DNA of 64,000 nt from Pedobacter metabolipauper (GTDB lineage: Bacteria; Bacteroidota; Bacteroidia; Sphingobacteriales; Sphingobacteriaceae): contig NZ_SNYC01000005.1 in assembly GCF_004362715.1 (NCBI RefSeq), positions 559,781-623,780 on the forward strand, in the 5' to 3' direction. Each line of letters opens with the position of its first letter. The first letter of the stretch is position 1. Positions 8,876 to 16,493 of this stretch are shown here, one piece after another. Below the pieces are notes generated by a model that did no database searches, was not told where the DNA came from, and saw nothing but the letters and a program-made list of their open reading frames with translations. Both the position numbers and the translations under genes were made by a program.

Positions 8876-8903
8876 ATCCGCAATGCGGTTAAGCATTGCG
8901 GAT
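8876..8903 (-). terminator. Terminator of glutamate dehydrogenase
   Basis: ATCCGCAATGC (8876-8886), a 6-base loop and GCATTGCGGAT (8893-8903) form a perfect 11-bp stem. On the minus strand it is followed by six T. It lies between the gdh stop and the msrA start. Confidence 0.88.
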
Positions 8904-8926
8904 CTAACTATTTTTTTCAGCTGAGC

Positions 8927-10348
8927 CTATGGCCAGATGCCCAGGTTCATATAAGAGATTGCAATCTTATCAATTGAGCCTACAAAAGCAGCGGTACGCA
9001 AGGTTTGAACGCCTGGTTTAGTGATCAGGTTTTCGCGGATCTCATGGTAGGAATGCATCATGGTATCTTCCAGTCCGGAATTTACCAGCTCCATCTCCGA
9101 TGCACCTTTTACGATCATCAGGCGGTTTTCTGCCGGGATCTTCTGACCGGTAAGGCTTTCTAACGTGTTGATCAGATTGGCATTTGAGTTCTCTGCATAG
9201 CGTTTTTCCATACGGCCAAATGCAACGTGTGAAAGATTTTTCAACCATTCAAAATAAGAAACGGTTACCCCGCCTGCATTGCAGTACATATCCGGGATGA
9301 TGATACCACCCATTTCGGTAAATATTTCTTCTGCTTCCGGAGTTGTTGGTCCGTTAGCACCTTCAGCAATGATCTTTGCCTGGATATTTCTAATGTTATT
9401 TACGGTGATCTGGTTTTCTAAAGCGGCAGGTACAAGAATATCGCAAGGCTGCTCTAATCCTTCCATGGAGTTTTTAAAATCTTTGGCGCCCGGAAAGCCC
9501 AGTATGGAACCTGTATTTTTACGGTGTGCAAAGACCTCATCGATATTTAAACCATTTTCATTGTAGATGGCTCCTTCAAATTCGCACAGGCCAACGATGG
9601 TAGCCCCAAATTCTGCCAGGAATTTTGCAGAGTGGTAGCCCACATTACCGAGACCTTGTACAATGACACGTTTATCGCTCAGGCCGGCTGTAAGACCTAA
9701 TTTTTTCATGTCCTCGGCTACGTTTACACATTCCTTAACGGCATAGGCAACACCACGGCCGGTTGCTTCTTTACGTCCGCGGATCCCGTGCAGTGCAATT
9801 GGCTTACCGGTTACACAGCCCAACGCATCCAGTTGTCCCGGATTCATGGTCATATAAGTATCTGCAATCCAGCTCATTTCACGTTCTCCAGATCCATAAT
9901 CCGGTGCAGGAACGTCAATACCGGGACCTATAAAATTCTTTTTAATCAGTTCAGTGGTATATCTGCGGGTAATTGTTTCTAATTCTGCTACTGAATAATT
10001 TTTAGGATTGATACAAATTCCTCCTTTTGCACCACCAAAAGGAACATTTACGATGGCACATTTATAGGTCATTAAAGCGGCCAGTGCCATCACTTCATCT
10101 TCATTAACCATTTCACTGTAGCGGATACCACCTTTAGTTGGGCTCATGTGGTGAGAGTGTTCTACGCGCCATGCATCGATCACTTCAAATCCATTTCCTC
10201 TGCGAATGGGGAATTGAAAACGATACACACTGTTACAAGCTTTGATTTGATTTAATAACCCTTCCGGATGGGAAGTAAATTGTGCTGCACTATCAAAATT
10301 CTTGCATACATCTGCAAAAAAATTTGTGCCATTTGCTGTATTAGCCAT
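8927..10348 (-). CDS. gdhA: Glu/Leu/Phe/Val dehydrogenase (glutamate dehydrogenase type)
   Basis: 473 residues. The N-terminal catalytic domain has PTKGGIRYS and the signature [18 protein letters not shown], which contains the catalytic lysine; the C-terminal Rossmann domain carries [12 protein letters not shown] for NAD(P) binding. The protein interconverts glutamate and 2-oxoglutarate plus ammonia. It is somewhat longer than the usual 420-450 residues, with an N-terminal extension of about 30 residues. Upstream, between the CcmD-like stop and this start, are three AAACGG repeats spaced 10-11 bases (10465-10493), possible regulator binding sites. Cofactor preference (NAD or NADP) cannot be settled by eye. 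Confidence 0.9.
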   Translation of the reverse strand: MANTANGTNFFADVCKNFDSAAQFTSHPEGLLNQIKACNSVYRFQFPIRRGNGFEVIDAWRVEHSHHMSPTKGGIRYSEMVNEDEVMALAALMTYKCAIVNVPFGGAKGGICINPKNYSVAELETITRRYTTELIKKNFIGPGIDVPAPDYGSGEREMSWIADTYMTMNPGQLDALGCVTGKPIALHGIRGRKEATGRGVAYAVKECVNVAEDMKKLGLTAGLSDKRVIVQGLGNVGYHSAKFLAEFGATIVGLCEFEGAIYNENGLNIDEVFAHRKNTGSILGFPGAKDFKNSMEGLEQPCDILVPAALENQITVNNIRNIQAKIIAEGANGPTTPEAEEIFTEMGGIIIPDMYCNAGGVTVSYFEWLKNLSHVAFGRMEKRYAENSNANLINTLESLTGQKIPAENRLMIVKGASEMELVNSGLEDTMMHSYHEIRENLITKPGVQTLRTAAFVGSIDKIAISYMNLGIWP

Positions 10349-10464
10349 TAGTTGTTTTTTATGAATTGAAATAAGTTTTATTATTTACGGCTGCAAAATT
10401 GCATTAAAAAAAGTGATTAATGCAAATGACAGCGGGCTTAGTGTAAGTGGCACACTAGCCCATA

Positions 10465-10493
10465 AAACGGTTAAAAACGGCGATTAAACGGTT
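10465..10493. repeat. Helically phased AAACGG repeats upstream of gdhA
   Basis: AAACGG occurs at 10465, 10475 and 10486, one per helical turn; the first and third are extended to AAACGGTT and lie exactly 21 bases apart. They are 117-145 bases ahead of the gdhA start on the other strand. The regular spacing is seen directly; a regulatory role is inferred. Confidence 0.4.
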
Positions 10494-10510
10494 TAAAATT
10501 AGTTTTTGCC

Positions 10511-10717
10511 TTAAGATTTTTTCTCTATTTTTTTTAATCTTTTTTCTATTGTGAATAGAAAGAAAAGCAAGGCCAATAGAATCAGTACAATACATGCAAC
10601 AACGACATATATTTTATCTGACGCATACAGGCTATCAGATAGTGTGGAGGTTTGGGGTTGTGCAACCAATTGCATAGCGAATAGCAGCATTAAAAAGGTA
10701 ACTGTTGTTTTCTTCAT
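10511..10717 (-). CDS. CcmD-like small membrane protein
   Basis: 68 residues: a signal-like N-terminal segment (TFLMLLFAMQLVAQ), one membrane helix at about 36-56 (IYVVVACIVLILLALLFFLF) and a basic tail (EKRLKKIEKK). This is the layout of CcmD, the small subunit that holds CcmC and CcmE together in the CcmABCD haem-loading complex, plus an extra N-terminal segment usual in Bacteroidota. Its ATG overlaps the ccmC stop by four bases, so it is probably translated with ccmC. The call depends as much on position as on sequence. Confidence 0.7.
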   Translation of the reverse strand: MKKTTVTFLMLLFAMQLVAQPQTSTLSDSLYASDKIYVVVACIVLILLALLFFLFTIEKRLKKIEKKS

Positions 10718-11379
10718 GATGATAAGGCATTATTTTTTTCAAGTGTACGCACCCGGTAAAGGATGGTATAGATCCAGTATCCGATCAGGATCCAGCCCAG
10801 GCATGCGGGGTAAAAGACCATGCGCATGCGGCTGTCCAGATCATAGGCATTAAAGCCGGGATTACCTCCATTTCCGGGATGCAGGGAATCGGATAATCTT
10901 GGCAGTACAAATAGCAGTACCACCATGATTGGAAATGCAAATATGTTATAGATGGCAGAGATCTTCGCCCTGCTTTGTTCTTCATCAATCGCGTTCCGCA
11001 GGATCAGGTACGCAAAATAAAGGAGCAATGAGATGGCCGCAAAGTTCTGTTTGACATCAAAGCTCCAGGCCTGTCCCCAGGTAAACTTAGCCCAGATGGC
11101 TCCCGTTACGATTCCAAGCAACCCGAAGATCACTCCAGCATTTATACTTTCTACAGCCTTAATATCGTCTGCCGGATTGTTTGTCCTTAAAAACTTAATG
11201 CTATGAAAAACAGATACACTGAACAGAACGATCATTGAAAACCACATCGGTACATGGAAATACAGATTACGGATACTTTCACGAATGATAGGCAGTTCAG
11301 GAACGGTTGATAAAAACCCCCAAACCGTACTATAAACTACCAATACTGCGCCTAATATTTTCCACCAGCTTTTGTACAT
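10714..11379 (-). CDS. ccmC: CcmC-type haem delivery protein
   Basis: 221 residues with six predicted membrane helices. The two conserved haem-ligand histidines are present: His42 in LYFHVPMW and His167 in DSLHPG. The WWD region is at about 101-112 and reads WGQAWSFDVKQN, which departs from the canonical WGxWWxWD. CcmC loads haem on to CcmE. The gene overlaps the CcmD-like gene by four bases. ccmB, which normally adjoins it, is separated by the HigBA-like pair encoded on the opposite strand. Confidence 0.9.
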   Translation of the reverse strand: MYKSWWKILGAVLVVYSTVWGFLSTVPELPIIRESIRNLYFHVPMWFSMIVLFSVSVFHSIKFLRTNNPADDIKAVESINAGVIFGLLGIVTGAIWAKFTWGQAWSFDVKQNFAAISLLLYFAYLILRNAIDEEQSRAKISAIYNIFAFPIMVVLLFVLPRLSDSLHPGNGGNPGFNAYDLDSRMRMVFYPACLGWILIGYWIYTILYRVRTLEKNNALSS

Positions 11380-11528
11380 CGGATTCTATTTGTTGTATGT
11401 GTTAATCGGGCAAATGTAATTAGAAATTCATCTATTTCTAGCATGATGTGGTCAATTAAGGATTGTGTATCAATTTAAAGCTGATTTTGAGCAAGTATAT
11501 AACTAGATAATATTGCCAAAATTATAAT

Positions 11529-11545
11529 TTACCAAAAATTGGTAA
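11529..11545. promoter_or_regulatory. Operator-like palindrome of the toxin-antitoxin pair
   Basis: TTACCAA-AAA-TTGGTAA, a perfect 7-bp inverted repeat. Its right arm contains the TTG of the likely -33 element (11539-11541), so a bound antitoxin would block the promoter. This fits the usual autorepression by HigA-type antitoxins; binding itself is inferred. Confidence 0.6.
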
Positions 11546-11569
11546 TCACAAAATAAATAGTTATATTCG
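11539..11569 (+). promoter_or_regulatory. Bacteroidetes-type promoter for higB-higA
   Basis: TTG at 11539-11541, 20 bases, then TATATTCG at 11562-11569, one mismatch from the TAnnTTTG -7 consensus. It lies 70 bases ahead of the toxin ATG. Confidence 0.6.
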
Positions 11570-11638
11570 TTTATCAGTTGGTTATTCTTCTAAAATAAAA
11601 TTAAACTCGTAAACATAAACGGACATAATTTATTTAGA

Positions 11639-11950
11639 ATGCGTGTAATCATTGAAGATAAACAGTTATGTATGCTTATTGAACAGGACAATCAATTAGG
11701 AAAGCAGAAATTCCCATCTGAGATTATCAAACAATTTCAGAAGAGGATCCTGCAAATTGTCCAGGCAAGAGATACACAAGATCTAAGGGCTATTAAATCT
11801 TTACATTTTGAGAAGCTAAAGCAGCATAAATATGAAGGCAAATATTCCATACGGATCAACAGATCCTATCGGATTATCTTTCGAATTGATATAGAGGAGA
11901 AAACGGTTGAGATCTTGGTTATTGAGGAAATTAACAACCATTATTCTTGA
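11639..11950 (+). CDS. higB: HigB-like RelE/ParE-family toxin
   Basis: 103 residues. The second half, IKSLHFEKLKQHKYEGKYSIRINRSYRIIFRI, followed by EKTVEILVIEEINNHY, is the pattern of RelE-superfamily HigB toxins: an L-G/H-x-x-YS-x-R-I-N-x-x-YR-I core and a C-terminal -hhYh tail. Such toxins cut mRNA on the ribosome. The toxin gene comes first and the antitoxin second, the order typical of higBA. The N-terminal 50 residues are longer and less recognisable than usual. The pair sits between ccmC and ccmB, pointing against them, in an AT-rich stretch. Confidence 0.82.
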   Translation: MRVIIEDKQLCMLIEQDNQLGKQKFPSEIIKQFQKRILQIVQARDTQDLRAIKSLHFEKLKQHKYEGKYSIRINRSYRIIFRIDIEEKTVEILVIEEINNHYS

Positions 11951-12007
11951 TAGAATGGCAAACAATAGTACCAATTTAAACAGACATCCTTATTTAATTA
12001 TTAAAGT

Positions 12008-12304
12008 ATGAAGAATCAAATTACAACGGGTAACGGGATTGTACTGACACCAACAGCGTACCACCCTGGTGAATTTTTACAGGAGGAAATTGAAGAACGT
12101 GCTTTATTAAAAAAAGAAGTTGCCAAAGCATTGGATATCTTACCCAATCATTTAAGCGAGATTTTTGTGGGAAAAAGACATATATCTGCCGCGCTTGCTG
12201 TAAAACTAGAAAACCTACTTGGGATCAGTGCAGAATACTGGTATGGTTTACAAACCGCTTATGATTTACAAAAGGCAAGGGAACCAGAACTGTTGAGAGG
12301 CTAG
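12008..12304 (+). CDS. higA: HigA-like XRE-family antitoxin
   Basis: 98 residues. YHPGEFLQEEIEER is the characteristic opening of HigA/VapI antitoxins, followed by a helix-turn-helix (KKEVAKALDILPNHLSEIFVGKRHISAALAVKLENLL) and ISAEYWYGLQTAYDL. The family neutralises HigB and represses its own promoter; a perfect palindrome overlaps the promoter at 11529. A gap of 57 bases separates it from the toxin gene. Its stop codon and that of ccmB on the other strand share the palindromic CTAG at 12301-12304. Confidence 0.9.
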   Translation: MKNQITTGNGIVLTPTAYHPGEFLQEEIEERALLKKEVAKALDILPNHLSEIFVGKRHISAALAVKLENLLGISAEYWYGLQTAYDLQKAREPELLRG

Positions 12305-12960
12305 TCTCTCCAGAGATACGGAAACAGGATCAATGTAACCGCTCCTACTAACGCATTGATCACCAGCAGAAGTCCTATCTCATCGAGACTAACACTCCGA
12401 TCCAGCCCATCAATTGCATTTTTAGTCAGTTTTACCAATACGATCAGTACTGGAATAATGACCGGGAAGCTTAATATGGCCATCAGCATGCCACCGTTAC
12501 TGGCTTTTGATGCGATTGCAGAAACCATGGTAAAGATGGTAGAGAAACTGATACTCCCCAGGATGGTGGCAACCACATATAAACCCAGGTCCTGAGGTAC
12601 GTAATCGAATACCAGCATGTAGAAGAACAACGCAATTACCGTTAATACCATCATCAGCAATACATTATAAATGGTTTTTGAGATGATCAGTGCCAGTGGG
12701 CTTGCCAGGGTATAGATATACAATTGCCGGCCTTTACTTTCTTGTAAAAAACCCTTGGAAACGGCATTGATTGATGCAAAAAGCATGATGATCCAAAAGA
12801 GGGCATTCCAGGTGATTGGCTTTACGGTTACAAAGGATAAGAAACATACAAATACGGTAGAAACCACGTACAGTAGAACACCATTTAATGCATACTTGGA
12901 ACGCCATTCCAATACGATCTCTTTTTCGATCAAGAACTTTACCTGTTTTACCAATTGCAT
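12301..12960 (-). CDS. ccmB: CcmB haem exporter / ABC permease subunit
   Basis: 219 residues from ATG 12960, where MQLVKQVKFLIEKEIVLEWR begins the soluble N-terminal segment of CcmB; a frame reaching 13056 would overlap the divergent ogt start and is rejected. Six membrane helices follow. ASPLALIISKTIYNVLL and the long C-terminal hydrophobic segments fit the family. CcmB pairs with the CcmA ATPase to release holo-CcmE from CcmC. ccmA is not seen in this window. The stop is shared with higA (CTAG). Confidence 0.87.
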   Translation of the reverse strand: MQLVKQVKFLIEKEIVLEWRSKYALNGVLLYVVSTVFVCFLSFVTVKPITWNALFWIIMLFASINAVSKGFLQESKGRQLYIYTLASPLALIISKTIYNVLLMMVLTVIALFFYMLVFDYVPQDLGLYVVATILGSISFSTIFTMVSAIASKASNGGMLMAILSFPVIIPVLIVLVKLTKNAIDGLDRSVSLDEIGLLLVINALVGAVTLILFPYLWRD

Positions 12961-13046
12961 ACGCAGCAAAGATAGTTTTATTGCTAAATATTGTAAGACT
13001 AAATTGTTGTAATATTGTATTTGTTTAACTCCCATAAGAAACAGGA

Positions 13047-13532
13047 ATGGAAGCACTATATTGTTCTGTGATCAAGTCTCCGGTTGGAACTATAACCATC
13101 TTTGCAGATGATGAATACATCACTGAGATTACCTTTTCAGATAAAGACAATAAGGGTATGGAGGCAAACCAATGGACTGCAGCCGCAGCCTTACAGCTGC
13201 TTCAGTATTTTGAAGGCACTTTACAGCACTTTATTTTCCCTGTAAAACAAAGCGGAACAGAATTTCAGCAGCAGGTATGGCAGTCCTTACTGAACATTCC
13301 TTATGCAGAAACCATTTCTTATGCTAAGTTTTCTGCATCTGCTCCGCTTGCAATCCGGGCCATGGCGGCTGCCAATGGAAAGAATAAACTGGCCATTGTG
13401 ATCCCCTGCCACCGGGTAATTGGCAGCGACGGAAAACTGGTGGGTTATGCCGGCGGTTTATGGCGCAAAAAATGGCTGTTGCAGCACGAAAGGGAGATTG
13501 CCCAAAAAGGTCAGACTGAATTAAAATTTTAA
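13047..13532 (+). CDS. ogt: Methylated-DNA-protein-cysteine methyltransferase
   Basis: 161 residues. The active-site motif is IPCHRVIGSDGKLVGYAGG with acceptor Cys121, and FQQQVWQSLLNIPYAETISY is the conserved DNA-binding region. The protein moves methyl groups from O6-methylguanine to itself in a single-use repair reaction. It lacks the Ada regulatory domain, so it is of the Ogt/MGMT type. It starts 86 bases from the divergent ccmB start and is followed 3 bases later by a DUF421 gene, probably in one transcript. Confidence 0.94.
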   Translation: MEALYCSVIKSPVGTITIFADDEYITEITFSDKDNKGMEANQWTAAAALQLLQYFEGTLQHFIFPVKQSGTEFQQQVWQSLLNIPYAETISYAKFSASAPLAIRAMAAANGKNKLAIVIPCHRVIGSDGKLVGYAGGLWRKKWLLQHEREIAQKGQTELKF

Positions 13533-13535
13533 CCC

Positions 13536-14051
13536 ATGAACCCATTCCTTGATATCGCCCTGCGCAGCGCTGCTGTTTATGTTTTTATGCTGGTTGCCAT
13601 ACGGCTGACCGGCAAAAAAGAACTTTCACAATTAAATACAACGGATGTGGTGCTCATATTGTTGATCAGCAATGCGGTTCAAAATGCAATGGTGGGTCCG
13701 AATACCAGCTTATTGGGCGGGATCACTGCTGCTGCCATCTTGTTTGTTTTGAACTATATCCTTAAAAAATGGATATTCAAAAGCAAAAAGTTTCGCGATC
13801 TGATCAATGATAAGCCTGAAATCTTAATACACAACGGTAAGATGGATTTCACGATGCTGAGTAAGCTGGGAATTACTGACGAAGAACTCCATGAGTCTTT
13901 GCGGGAACATGGCATAGATCACTTTAAAGAAGTAAAACTGGCTATGCTTGAAGTGGATGGAAATATCAGTATCATCAGCAATGATGAACATCTAAAACAC
14001 ATCCAATACAAGCATAAAAGGAAGCACAAGACACTAGGCGACCTGAATTAA
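13536..14051 (+). CDS. DUF421 membrane protein (YetF-like)
   Basis: 171 residues. Three N-terminal helices (RSAAVYVFMLVAIRLTGKKELSQL, VVLILLISNAVQNAMVG, GGITAAAILFVLNYIL) are followed by a cytoplasmic domain with PEILIHNGKMDFTMLSKLGITDEEL and EVKLAMLEVDGNISII. RLTGKKE and the NGK-x5 block are characteristic of DUF421/YetF proteins, whose molecular role is not well established. It begins 3 bases after ogt. The tail is rich in Lys/His. Confidence 0.87.
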   Translation: MNPFLDIALRSAAVYVFMLVAIRLTGKKELSQLNTTDVVLILLISNAVQNAMVGPNTSLLGGITAAAILFVLNYILKKWIFKSKKFRDLINDKPEILIHNGKMDFTMLSKLGITDEELHESLREHGIDHFKEVKLAMLEVDGNISIISNDEHLKHIQYKHKRKHKTLGDLN

Positions 14052-14052
14052 A

Positions 14053-14448
14053 CTAGGTTACCCGCACTACTTTAGGTTTTCTAACGGTGATCAGTATAAA
14101 TGCACCGGCAAGGATCACATACCAGCCCCATTTATATTTAACGAGTCCGGCAGCGAGATTAACGAGTTTCTTAAAATGAAGGAAACTGAATGAATCGTGT
14201 GCTTTCAGATAGATCCCTGCAAGGGTGATCAACACCAAAACTACTGCCCCCCAGCCTGCAAATCTGATCAAACCAATCTTTTTTGCAAACGAGCCGGTCA
14301 AGCCTACCAAGACCAGCACATAAAATGCAATGGCAAGGCGCTGGTCTACATCAAAATAATTCCAGTTACCCACTATAGGAATATGCATTAGCGGACTCAT
14401 GCCGCCAACCGCCATAATTGCTGAACCAATAATACCCTGAGTTCTCAT
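14053..14448 (-). CDS. Hypothetical four-helix membrane protein
   Basis: 131 residues with about four hydrophobic helices (around 5-20, 37-53, 61-81 and 110-124). I do not recognise a family. The segment HDSFSFLHFKKLVNLAAGLVKYKWGW and a basic C-terminal tail (RKPKVVRVT) are visible. It lies 5 bases after gldC on the same strand, so it is probably cotranscribed with it, and converges on the DUF421 gene with one base between stops. Confidence 0.6.
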   Translation of the reverse strand: MRTQGIIGSAIMAVGGMSPLMHIPIVGNWNYFDVDQRLAIAFYVLVLVGLTGSFAKKIGLIRFAGWGAVVLVLITLAGIYLKAHDSFSFLHFKKLVNLAAGLVKYKWGWYVILAGAFILITVRKPKVVRVT

Positions 14449-14453
14449 TTGAA

Positions 14454-14789
14454 TTATCCCTGGGTATTGATACCCATTTTATCTGCAAAATGTGCGCAGT
14501 AATCACGAAGATCTTCAACGATCAGCTTCTCACCGGTAGCTTTCAAAAAGCTATCGCCCATGGTTTGCAGGGTTTCATAAAAAAAACGTTTCATTTCATC
14601 AACTGGCATGTCTTTAGTCCAAAGATCGATGCGCATTGAATTTTTATAATTATGGTCCCAAAGGGCCAGCATCATTGATTTTACGGCTACCTGATCTTTT
14701 GTTTCGGCATCTGTAGATTCCCAAAGGATATTTTCCGGCACATTATGATCATCCAGCTGAACGGTGATCTTGATTTCTGCTTGCTTCAT
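14454..14789 (-). CDS. gldC: Gliding motility protein GldC
   Basis: 111 residues matching GldC along its whole length: KQAEIKITVQLDDHNVPENILW, MMLALWDHNYKNSMRIDLWTKDMPVDEMKRFF and a C-terminal LIVEDLRDYCAHFADKMG. GldC is a small soluble protein found only in Bacteroidota; it is needed for full gliding in Flavobacterium johnsoniae, but its exact function is not known. It occurs in many non-gliding species too. Its ATG overlaps the stop of the upstream small membrane protein by one base. Confidence 0.9.
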   Translation of the reverse strand: MKQAEIKITVQLDDHNVPENILWESTDAETKDQVAVKSMMLALWDHNYKNSMRIDLWTKDMPVDEMKRFFYETLQTMGDSFLKATGEKLIVEDLRDYCAHFADKMGINTQG

Positions 14790-15061
14790 TAACTTATACT
14801 AGCTTTTATAATAAATATTAAAATTACGATGAAAATGATGAGTATGATCTCTATGACCCAAAGCTTTTTTAAGTTCGGGATAAACTTTCTGAAGATCAGA
14901 TCGGAAATAAAGGCGATTACTGCGGATAGAAAACTAAACCCTACCAGGAGTGCGGTCAGGTTAGTGTTTCCTGAAACCGGTTTCTTACCGGTAAGCAACA
15001 ACACACCAATAACCAAACAGAGTGCAGAAACCAGATTAAGCGGGGTAAGTTTTATTTTCAA
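14789..15061 (-). CDS. Hypothetical small membrane protein
   Basis: 90 residues with three hydrophobic helices: LVSALCLVIGVLLLTG near the start, LTALLVGFSFLSAVIAFISDLIF in the middle, and WVIEIILIIFIVILIFII at the end. I do not recognise a family. It lies 11 bases after the DEAD-box helicase stop and overlaps gldC by one base, so it reads as part of a helicase - small membrane protein - gldC - membrane protein transcript. Confidence 0.6.
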   Translation of the reverse strand: MKIKLTPLNLVSALCLVIGVLLLTGKKPVSGNTNLTALLVGFSFLSAVIAFISDLIFRKFIPNLKKLWVIEIILIIFIVILIFIIKASIS

Positions 15062-15072
15062 CGTGCAATCAA

Positions 15073-16395
15073 TTACTTTTTAAACTTCTTTTTCTTCCAG
15101 TTAGGCTGTTTGTTGGTTTTGTTCCTTGCTGCTGCTGCAATTGCTGCTGCGTGTTTTTTCTCATGGAATGCTCCTTTAAAATCAGGATCATCTTTCCGTT
15201 TTTGATCGTCAATAGCGCGATTGATGGCCTGTTTTTCTTCATATGGAGTTTCTTCCACAAAAACTTCTGCCGGCAAAGGTACAACAGGGATGGGCTGTCT
15301 GATTAATTTTTCTATTTTCTGAATGTAATATTTTTCAGCAGGAGTGCAGAAAGTAAGTGCATCACCTTTGGAATAAGCCCTTCCTGTACGGCCAATACGG
15401 TGTACATAATCTTCTATTACGATGGGTACATCGAAATTGATTACATGGCTTACTTCTGAAACATCAATACCACGGGATGCAACGTCTGTTGCAACCAACA
15501 CGCGGATGTTTCCTTCTTTAAAATTATTTATGGAGTTGATCCGTGTATTTTGTCCTTTGTTGGCATGGATTACACGTACTACTTCTGCGCCGAACCTGCG
15601 TTCAATAAAGCTAAAGATATTGTCTGCAACGGTTTTAGTTTTACAAAAAATGATCAGCCGGTTAAACTCTTCGTCATTTTTAAGCAACTGCTGCAGTAAA
15701 TTGATCTTTGTTTTAAAGTTAGGAACTTCATATAGCGTCTGTGTAACGGAAGCAGCAGGTGTTGCCTGCAATGAAACTTCGATTACAGTTGGGTTTTTTA
15801 AGAAGTCGCCCGCTATTTTCTGCACCAGATCACTCATGGTTGCTGAGAACAACAGGTTTTGTCTCTTCCTGGGTACGATCTCTAAAATGCGGTGGATAGA
15901 TCCGATAAAGCCCATATCCATCATTTTATCGGCCTCATCCAGCACCAGGAACTTGATATATTGTGTATTGATATGACCGGCCAGGTAAATATCGAGGAAG
16001 CGGCCTGGGGTAGCTACAATAATATCTACACCTTTTTTAATTTGTTCGATTTGTGTTTTTGGTCCGAGGCCGCCATATACGACTACGGTACGCAGGTCCG
16101 TATATTTGGAGAACATGATAATATGTTCATGGATCTGCATGGCCAGTTCCCTGGTTGGTGCAAGGATCAGCGCCCGTGCTGAATCACCCTGTGCATATTT
16201 AAGCTGCATTAATATTGGCAAAACATATGCGGCCGTTTTACCGGTACCGGTCTCTGCAATCCCAAAAATATCCTGTCCGGATAAAACAGGTGCAATTGCT
16301 TTTTCCTGGATTGGGGTAGCTTCTGTGAAGCCTGCATCGGCTACAGCATTTAGAATCTGTCGGTTAAGATTAAATTCTTCGAATTTTTTGGACAT
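15073..16395 (-). CDS. DEAD-box RNA helicase (RhlE-like)
   Basis: 440 residues with all core motifs: Q motif (FNLNRQI...PIQEKAI), motif I AETGTGKTAAY, PTRELAMQI, TPGRFLD, motif II VLDEADKMMDMGF, motif III SATM, and motif VI HRIGRTGRAYSKGD. The C-terminus is a basic, Ala- and Lys-rich tail ending KKKKFKK, typical of RhlE/CsdA-like helicases of Bacteroidota that unwind structured RNA in ribosome assembly or cold growth. The upstream region is shared with the divergent pyrC gene (about 98 bases). Confidence 0.93.
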   Translation of the reverse strand: MSKKFEEFNLNRQILNAVADAGFTEATPIQEKAIAPVLSGQDIFGIAETGTGKTAAYVLPILMQLKYAQGDSARALILAPTRELAMQIHEHIIMFSKYTDLRTVVVYGGLGPKTQIEQIKKGVDIIVATPGRFLDIYLAGHINTQYIKFLVLDEADKMMDMGFIGSIHRILEIVPRKRQNLLFSATMSDLVQKIAGDFLKNPTVIEVSLQATPAASVTQTLYEVPNFKTKINLLQQLLKNDEEFNRLIIFCKTKTVADNIFSFIERRFGAEVVRVIHANKGQNTRINSINNFKEGNIRVLVATDVASRGIDVSEVSHVINFDVPIVIEDYVHRIGRTGRAYSKGDALTFCTPAEKYYIQKIEKLIRQPIPVVPLPAEVFVEETPYEEKQAINRAIDDQKRKDDPDFKGAFHEKKHAAAIAAAARNKTNKQPNWKKKKFKK

Positions 16396-16457
16396 TTTGC
16401 AAATATACTATTATTTAGTCATGCGGATATTTAATCCGCGCCGGGTTCTGGTTAAAA

Positions 16458-16488
16458 TTGCCATTTCCACTTCTTTTTTCTAAGTTTG
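16458..16488 (+). promoter_or_regulatory. Consensus Bacteroidetes promoter for pyrC
   Basis: TTG at 16458-16460, 20 bases, then TAAGTTTG at 16481-16488, an exact match to TTG-N19..21-TAnnTTTG. Only five bases separate the -7 box from the pyrC ATG at 16494, so the transcript would have almost no leader. Confidence 0.82.
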
Positions 16489-16493
16489 GCAGT

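Noticed and set aside
10434..10461. Hairpin after the CcmD-like gene as a terminator
   Set aside because: The stem has a bulge and no T run follows on the minus strand; treated as possible regulatory structure only.
15422..15976. 184-codon frame on the plus strand
   Set aside because: Antisense shadow of the DEAD-box helicase, whose motifs are all intact.
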